This document shows positions 7,482 through 11,651 of a DNA stretch of 11,651 bases, piece after piece. Every line of letters starts with the position of its first letter. Position 1 is the stretch's first letter. A program made the position numbers and the translations under genes. The DNA is from Rhodoferax sp. Its GTDB lineage: Bacteria > Pseudomonadota > Gammaproteobacteria > Burkholderiales > Burkholderiaceae_C. The notes beneath the pieces are model-generated. The model searched no databases. It was given only the letters and a program-made list of their open reading frames with translations, and had not been told where the DNA came from. The stretch is from the NCBI GenBank assembly GCA_029865675.1, contig JARXAU010000031.1:1-11651 (forward strand), read 5' to 3'.

Positions 7482-8449
7482 GCGCGCAAACCTTCGGCAA
7501 AGTCGCAGTGCTCATGGGCGGCGCGTCGGCTGAACGCGAGATATCCCTGCTATCGGGAACTGGGGTGTTGAAAGCGCTACGCGCCCAAGGCGTGGACGCC
7601 CACGCCTTTGACCCCGCCGAGCGCGAGCTCTGGACGCTCAAGGCCCAGGGCTTTGCGCGCTGCTTTATCGCGCTGCATGGTCGCTTCGGCGAAGACGGCA
7701 CCATCCAAGGCGCGCTGGAGCTGATGGGCGTTCCTTACACCGGCTCGGGCGTGATGGCGTCTAGTGTGGCTATGGACAAGGTGATGACCAAGCGCCTTCT
7801 GCGCGCCGAGGGCCTGCCTACGCCGCGCTCCCGTGTGCTGGGACCCGAGCAGCGCACCGAGGCCGACTTAGCCAGCGTGCTCGCCACTCTCGGACTACCG
7901 CTGATCGTCAAACCGCCGCACGAAGGATCGTCAATTGGCATTAGCAAAGTGACGCAGGCCGAGCAACTGGCCCCGGCGCTGGCCCTGGCTGCGCGGTACG
8001 AACCCGAGGTCTTGTGCGAGGAATTTATTGTGGGCGAAGAAGTGACCTGCCCCGTGATAGGAAGCGGCGCGCTCGCCACCGCCCTGCCGGTGGTGCGCAT
8101 CCAGGCGCCCGATGGTGCTTACGACTACCAGAACAAATACTTTACCGATGCGGTCTCTTACCAGTGCCCCAGCGGACTGCCCGTGCCTGAAGAGGCGGAA
8201 ATCGCCCGCATCGTCCTAGCAGCCTACCGCGCGCTGGGCTGCCGGGGCTGGGGCCGGGCGGATTTGATGGTTCGCGCCAGTGACCGCAAGCCCTTTTTGC
8301 TGGAAATGAACACCTCGCCGGGCATGACCAGCCACTCGCTGGTGCCCATGTCGGCCCGCGCCCAGGGTGTTGGTTACGAGGACTTGTGCCTGCGCCTGCT
8401 GGCCTTGGCCACGCTAGACAGCAGCGCCGCCCACCGGAGCACGCCATGA
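7478..8449 (+). CDS. ddl: D-alanine--D-alanine ligase (DdlB type)
   Basis: This ATP-grasp ligase condenses two D-Ala into D-Ala-D-Ala, the dipeptide that MurF adds to the precursor. The start at 7478 gives MSAQTFGKVAVLMGGASAEREISLLSG, the usual N-terminus, for 323 residues (E. coli DdlB has 306). Further motifs are ALHGRFGEDGTIQGALELMG, VPYTGSGVMASSVAMDK, the ATP-binding PLIVKPPHEGSSIGISKV, the omega loop YDYQNKYF with Lys220 and Tyr221, GWGRADLMV, and the metal and substrate site LEMNTSPGMTSHSLVPMSAR. Tyr at the KY position is typical of ligases making D-Ala-D-Ala; VanA-type D-Ala-D-Lac ligases differ there, so vancomycin-type resistance is not suggested. The start overlaps murC by four bases and the stop overlaps ftsQ by four. 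Its position between murC and ftsQ matches ddlB of enteric bacteria. Confidence 0.96.
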   Translation: MSAQTFGKVAVLMGGASAEREISLLSGTGVLKALRAQGVDAHAFDPAERELWTLKAQGFARCFIALHGRFGEDGTIQGALELMGVPYTGSGVMASSVAMDKVMTKRLLRAEGLPTPRSRVLGPEQRTEADLASVLATLGLPLIVKPPHEGSSIGISKVTQAEQLAPALALAARYEPEVLCEEFIVGEEVTCPVIGSGALATALPVVRIQAPDGAYDYQNKYFTDAVSYQCPSGLPVPEEAEIARIVLAAYRALGCRGWGRADLMVRASDRKPFLLEMNTSPGMTSHSLVPMSARAQGVGYEDLCLRLLALATLDSSAAHRSTP

Positions 8450-9231
8450 ACCGGGGGGAAGCAACTGGACTGGACGTGCGCCTTATGAACGTCGCCACCG
8501 CGCTTCTCCTAGCGGTGTTTTGCGCCTTGATGGCGCTGGCCATCGCACGCTGGGTGGGCAGCCAAGCCGCGTTTGCTTTGCAAAGCATTACGGTGCTGGG
8601 CGACACCAGCCACAGCAATGTGCCCACGGTGCGCGCCCATGTGGTCGCGCGAGTCAAAGGTTCGTTTTTTACCGTCAACCTGAAGCACACGCGCGAGGTG
8701 TTTGAGACCATGCCTTGGGTACGCAAGGCTGTAGTGCACCGCGACTACCCCAACCGCCTGCGGGTGCAACTGCAAGAGCACCAGGCCGCTGCTTTTTGGG
8801 GCGACGAGAGCGAGCCACGCCTGCTAAACAGTTTTGGCGAGGTGTTTGACGCCAATGTCGCCGAGGTGGAGCAAGAAGGCCTGCCGCGCCTGAACGGGCC
8901 GCAGGGCCAAAGCAGCGCAGTACTCATCACCTACCGCGCCTTGGAGCCGCAGTTTTCGGCCATGAACCTGCCAATTGACGCCCTAGAGCTGACCAGCCAA
9001 GGCAGTTGGCGCATCCTGCTCCAAGGCGGTGCCGTGATTGAAGCGGGGCGCGGGGACCTGGAGGAACTTTCCAGCCGCACACGCAACTTCTTGAAAACCC
9101 TGACCCGCGTCGTGGCCCGGTATGACCGGCCCCTGAGCGCGGTAGAGACCGCCGATCTGCGCCATGAGAACGGCTACGCCATTCGGCTGCGCGGCATCAC
9201 CACCGTGTCCGATGCCAAACCCACCCCTTAG
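8446..9231 (+). CDS. ftsQ: FtsQ, divisome membrane protein with POTRA domain
   Basis: FtsQ is a bitopic inner-membrane protein that joins FtsB and FtsL and links early to late divisome parts. The start at 8446 overlaps the ddl stop (ATGA) and has GGAG at 8436-8439, giving 261 residues. A short cytoplasmic N-terminus is followed by one membrane helix at about residues 14-35 (NVATALLLAVFCALMALAIA). A periplasmic POTRA domain spans about residues 43-112, including the conserved VRKAVVHRDYPNRLRVQLQEHQAAAFW split across its end. The beta domain follows, with LLNSFGEVFDA and a C-terminal region that in homologues binds FtsB. The upstream in-frame ATG at 8386 is inside ddl and was rejected. The stop is TAG, the only one in this window. 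FtsQ varies widely between species, so identity rests on domain layout and gene order as much as on sequence. Confidence 0.94.
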   Translation: MNRGEATGLDVRLMNVATALLLAVFCALMALAIARWVGSQAAFALQSITVLGDTSHSNVPTVRAHVVARVKGSFFTVNLKHTREVFETMPWVRKAVVHRDYPNRLRVQLQEHQAAAFWGDESEPRLLNSFGEVFDANVAEVEQEGLPRLNGPQGQSSAVLITYRALEPQFSAMNLPIDALELTSQGSWRILLQGGAVIEAGRGDLEELSSRTRNFLKTLTRVVARYDRPLSAVETADLRHENGYAIRLRGITTVSDAKPTP

Positions 9232-9255
9232 AGATTAACCAAGCAGGTACGCACC

Positions 9256-10485
9256 ATGGCCCGAGAATACAAAGACTTAGTCGTCGGTTTAGACATCGGC
9301 ACCGCCAAGGTAATGGCGGTGGTGGCCGAGGTGCTGCCTGGGGGCACGCTTCGCCTCGCCGGCTTTGGCTCGGCGCCCAGCAACGGCCTCAAACGCGGCG
9401 TGGTGGTCAACATCGACGCCACGGTGCACAGCATCCAACAAGCGCTCAAAGAGGCCGAGCTAATGGCCGACTGCAAGATTACCCGGGTCTACACCGGCAT
9501 TACGGGCAGCCATATCCGCGGCATCAACTCCAGCGGCATGGTGGCCATCAAGGACCGTGAAGTGACCCAGGCCGACGTGACCCGCGTCGTAGAAACCGCC
9601 AAAGCCATCCATATCTCCAGCGACCAGCGCCTGCTGCTGGTCGAACCACAAGAGTTTGTGATCGACGGCCAGGACGTGAAAGAGCCCATCGGCATGAGCG
9701 GCATGCGCCTAGAAGCCAAGGTGCACATCGTCACTGGCGCCCAAAGCGCGGCAGAAAACATCATCAAATGCGTGCGCCGCTGCGGCTTGGAGGTCGAGCA
9801 GCTCATGCTCAACCCGCTGGCCAGCAGCCTGTCGGTGTTGACCGAAGACGAGCGCGAACTCGGCGTGGCGCTGGTGGATATTGGCGCAGGCACCACTGAC
9901 ATCGCCATCTTCACCAATGGCGCTATTCGCCATACGGCGGTAATTCCAATTGCCGGGGACCTGATCACCAGCGATATCGCCATGGCGCTGCGCACCCCCA
10001 CTAAAGACGCCGAAGAAATCAAGGTCGAAAGCGGCCACGCCAAGCAGGTGCTGGTAGACCCTGACGTCCAAGTAGAGGTGCCCGGCCTGGGCGACCGCAG
10101 CCCGCGCATGCTCAGCCGCCAGGCGCTCGCTGGCGTGATTGAGCCGCGCATTGAAGAAATATTCACCCTGGTCAACCAGGTAATGCGCGAGTCGGGTTTT
10201 GAAGAAGTGCTGTCCTCCGGGGTTGTGCTTACCGGTGGCAGCTGCGTCATGCCCGGCATGGTGGAGCTGGGCGAAGACATTTTTCTCAAACCGGTGCGCC
10301 GTGGCATACCGCTGTATGGCGGCGCCTTGGCTGACATGGTGGCCCAGCCCCGTGCCGCCACGGTGATGGGCTTTTTGGAGGAAGCCCGCATCGCGCGCCT
10401 GCGCGGCCTCAAGGTGGCGCAAAAAGGCGGCTCCGTCAAAAGCGCCTTTGGCCAGATTCGCGATTTCTTTGCCGGGACCTTTTAA
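9256..10485 (+). CDS. ftsA: FtsA, actin-like membrane anchor for FtsZ
   Basis: FtsA is an actin-fold ATPase that tethers FtsZ filaments to the inner membrane and recruits later divisome proteins. The 409-residue protein starts MAREYKDLVVGLDIGTAKV, the phosphate-1 loop. It continues with a 1C domain (about residues 85-165), VALVDIGAGTTDIAIF (phosphate-2 loop, Asp208 to Asp215) and the adenosine motif LTGGSCVMPGM (Thr326-Gly328). The end is SAFGQIRDFFAGTF, an amphipathic membrane-targeting helix as expected. Length is typical for betaproteobacteria. A 24-base gap (9232-9255) separates it from ftsQ; the Shine-Dalgarno there is weak (around AAGCAGGT, 9241-9248), which fits the usual need for less FtsA than FtsZ. 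The stop TAA at 10483-10485 falls at the normal end of the family. Confidence 0.97.
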   Translation: MAREYKDLVVGLDIGTAKVMAVVAEVLPGGTLRLAGFGSAPSNGLKRGVVVNIDATVHSIQQALKEAELMADCKITRVYTGITGSHIRGINSSGMVAIKDREVTQADVTRVVETAKAIHISSDQRLLLVEPQEFVIDGQDVKEPIGMSGMRLEAKVHIVTGAQSAAENIIKCVRRCGLEVEQLMLNPLASSLSVLTEDERELGVALVDIGAGTTDIAIFTNGAIRHTAVIPIAGDLITSDIAMALRTPTKDAEEIKVESGHAKQVLVDPDVQVEVPGLGDRSPRMLSRQALAGVIEPRIEEIFTLVNQVMRESGFEEVLSSGVVLTGGSCVMPGMVELGEDIFLKPVRRGIPLYGGALADMVAQPRAATVMGFLEEARIARLRGLKVAQKGGSVKSAFGQIRDFFAGTF

Positions 10486-10520
10486 ATGCACCCAACTTTT
10501 GCACCGCACCGCTGGCAACT

Positions 10521-10549
10521 GCGCCACGCCAATCGCTTGTGGATGGCGC
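10521..10549 (+). repeat. Inverted repeat, 6-bp arms, upstream of ftsZ
   Basis: GCGCCA (10521-10526) and TGGCGC (10544-10549) are perfect reverse complements separated by 17 bases. It directly abuts the next, stronger inverted repeat. An alternative pairing of the left arm with TGGC at 10513-10516 is also possible, so the fold is uncertain. Confidence 0.45.
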
Positions 10550-10569
10550 GCGCGGGGCCACCCCCGCGC
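10550..10569 (+). repeat. Perfect inverted repeat, 8-bp arms, upstream of ftsZ
   Basis: GCGCGGGG (10550-10557) pairs perfectly with CCCCGCGC (10562-10569) around a CCAC loop. As RNA this would be a very stable all-G/C stem-loop about 68 bases before the ftsZ ATG. It lacks an adjoining T run, so it does not look like an intrinsic terminator. Possible roles are mRNA stabilisation, attenuation or protein binding; none can be chosen from sequence. Confidence 0.7.
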
Positions 10570-10626
10570 AGTCGCCCCTCGGTACACCCCTTTTCATATT
10601 TCTTTTTTACTGTTTACAAAACCACT

Positions 10627-10631
10627 AGGAG
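10627..10631 (+). promoter_or_regulatory. Ribosome binding site of ftsZ
   Basis: AGGAG stands six bases before the ATG at 10638, in an otherwise AT-rich and open leader. It is stronger than the site before ftsA, consistent with the high FtsZ levels cells need. Confidence 0.85.
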
Positions 10632-10637
10632 CCTCGC

Positions 10638-11651
10638 ATGACCATCGAACTCATTGAAGACGAATCTTTCAACCAAGGCACTTTGATCAAGGTCATCGGC
10701 GTCGGCGGCGGCGGCGGCAACGCGGTGGAATACATGATCCAGTCGTCGGTCACCGGCGTCGAATTCATTTGCGCCAACACCGACGCTCAGGCCCTGAACC
10801 GCAGCAGCGCGCACCGGCGCATCCAGCTCGGTGAGAGCGGCCTAGGCGCGGGCAGCCGCCCCGACAAGGGTCGCGACTCCGCCGAGCAAGCAGACGCTGA
10901 CATTCGCGCCGCGCTCGAAGGCGCCAATATGCTGTTCATCACCGCAGGCATGGGCGGGGGCACCGGCACGGGGGCTGCGCCCATCATCGCCAAGGTGGCC
11001 AAAGACATGGGCATTTTGACCGTGGGCGTGGTGACCAAGCCCTTTGAGTTTGAAGGCGGCCCGCGCATGAAAAATGCCGACGCCGGGCTCGCTGAGCTAG
11101 AAGGCTGCGTTGACTCGCTGATCGTGGTTCTCAACGAAAAGCTTCTTGAAGTGTTGGGCGAAGACGTAAGCCAAGATGAGGCTTTCGCCTACGCCAACGA
11201 CGTGCTGAAGAACGCCGTGGGCGGCATTGCCGAAATCATCAACGTACCCGGCCACGTGAACGTCGACTTTGAGGACGTGCGCACCGTCATGAGCGAGCAA
11301 GGCAAGGCCATGATGGGCACCGCCTTGGCCAAAGGCCCAGACCGCGCCCGCATCGCCGCCGAACAGGCCGTGGCCTGCCCGCTGCTCGAAGGCATAGACC
11401 TCTCGGGCGCCAAAGGCGTGCTGGTGCTGATTACTGCGGCCAAAGGCTCGCTCAAACTCAGCGAATCGAAACTGGCGATGAACACCATTCGCGCCTACGC
11501 TTCGTCTGAAGCCCATGTGATTTATGGCACCGCCTTTGACGACAACCTGGGCGACCAGGTGCGCGTGACCGTGGTCGCCACCGGCTTGGGCCGCCAGGGC
11601 AACCACCGCCGCACCGCGCCGCCCCTGCAGGTGCTGCGCACCGGCACCGAC
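10638..11651 (+). CDS. ftsZ: FtsZ, tubulin-like division GTPase (3' partial)
   Basis: FtsZ polymerises with GTP into the cytokinetic Z-ring at mid-cell. The frame runs from ATG 10638 to the window edge with no stop, giving 338 codons. Motifs visible are IKVIGVGGGGGNAV at the N-terminus, FICANTDAQAL, the tubulin signature GMGGGTGTGAAP (GGGTGTG at 106-112), VTKPFEFEG, LNEKLLEVLG, NDVLKNAVGGIAEII, and the T7 synergy loop HVNVDFEDV with Asn208, Asp210 and Asp213, which completes the GTPase site of the next subunit. The C-terminal subdomain continues with LLEGIDLSGAKGVLVLITA and SLKLSESKLAMNTIR. The visible part covers the whole globular core and enters the variable linker (RRTAPPLQV). The conserved C-terminal peptide that binds FtsA and ZipA lies beyond the window. 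Start choice is supported by the ribosome binding site and the family N-terminus MTIELIED. Confidence 0.97.
   Translation, partial: MTIELIEDESFNQGTLIKVIGVGGGGGNAVEYMIQSSVTGVEFICANTDAQALNRSSAHRRIQLGESGLGAGSRPDKGRDSAEQADADIRAALEGANMLFITAGMGGGTGTGAAPIIAKVAKDMGILTVGVVTKPFEFEGGPRMKNADAGLAELEGCVDSLIVVLNEKLLEVLGEDVSQDEAFAYANDVLKNAVGGIAEIINVPGHVNVDFEDVRTVMSEQGKAMMGTALAKGPDRARIAAEQAVACPLLEGIDLSGAKGVLVLITAAKGSLKLSESKLAMNTIRAYASSEAHVIYGTAFDDNLGDQVRVTVVATGLGRQGNHRRTAPPLQVLRTGTD

Larger units (their letters stand above)
10486..10637 (+). promoter_or_regulatory. ftsA-ftsZ intergenic region with inverted repeats and AT-rich segment
   Basis: This 152-base gap is the longest non-coding stretch in the window. 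Its first two thirds are GC-rich and hold two abutting inverted repeats (10521-10549 and 10550-10569). It then changes sharply to an AT-rich run, near 10591-10620, with six T in a row at 10603-10608. The ftsZ ribosome binding site AGGAG (10627-10631) follows. Weak -10-like hexamers are present, CATATT (10595-10600) and TTTACT (10606-10611), but no convincing -35 partner was found. A dedicated ftsZ promoter or a 5' leader that tunes ftsZ translation is plausible from the layout; neither is demonstrated by sequence alone. Confidence 0.45.

Noticed and set aside
9489..10439. 316-residue open frame on the minus strand opposite ftsA
   Set aside because: Ser/Met/Thr-rich mirror of ftsA coding sequence without recognisable motifs; ftsA is clearly the real gene.
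10550..10608. Rho-independent terminator between ftsA and ftsZ
   Set aside because: The strong G/C stem is not followed by a T tract; the nearest T run (10603-10608) is more than 30 bases downstream. Termination here would also cut off ftsZ.
1..11651. Mobile elements, CRISPR arrays, tRNA or rRNA genes
   Set aside because: No transposase, phage gene, direct-repeat array or structural RNA was recognised. Every stretch is accounted for by dcw genes and two short gaps.

Overview
The window is an 11.65 kb, GC-rich piece of the bacterial division and cell wall (dcw) cluster, with all genes on the + strand. The order is murF (5' end cut off by the window), mraY, murD, ftsW, murG, murC, ddl, ftsQ, ftsA, ftsZ (3' end cut off). 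This is the classical proteobacterial order. Protein details such as the FtsA and FtsZ sequences, the enlarged MurD and the long MraY point to a betaproteobacterium, probably Burkholderiales and most like Comamonadaceae. That placement is inferred from remembered family features, not from a search.

Positions 1-8449 encode cytoplasmic and inner-membrane steps of peptidoglycan precursor synthesis, with the SEDS glycosyltransferase FtsW in the middle. MurC and MurD add L-Ala and D-Glu, Ddl makes D-Ala-D-Ala, MurF adds that dipeptide, MraY moves the product onto undecaprenyl phosphate (lipid I), MurG makes lipid II, and FtsW polymerises it at the septum. Positions 8446-11651 encode the divisome proteins FtsQ, FtsA and FtsZ.

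Packing is very tight. murD/ftsW, ftsW/murG, murG/murC, murC/ddl and ddl/ftsQ all overlap by four bases (ATGA), and murF/mraY overlap by 10. Only two real gaps exist: 24 bases before ftsA and 152 bases before ftsZ. The latter holds two abutting inverted repeats, an AT-rich stretch and the ftsZ ribosome binding site.

The one clear anomaly is in mraY. A TAA at 2119-2121 ends the frame after 368 codons. The same frame then continues for 23 codons that look like the normal last transmembrane helix of MraY, and it ends at a second TAA that overlaps the murD ATG by one base (TAATG). The simplest reading is a single CAA-to-TAA nonsense change, or a sequence error, that removes the last helix of an essential enzyme. 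No previously undescribed system was found; the rest is an ordinary, well-conserved core region.
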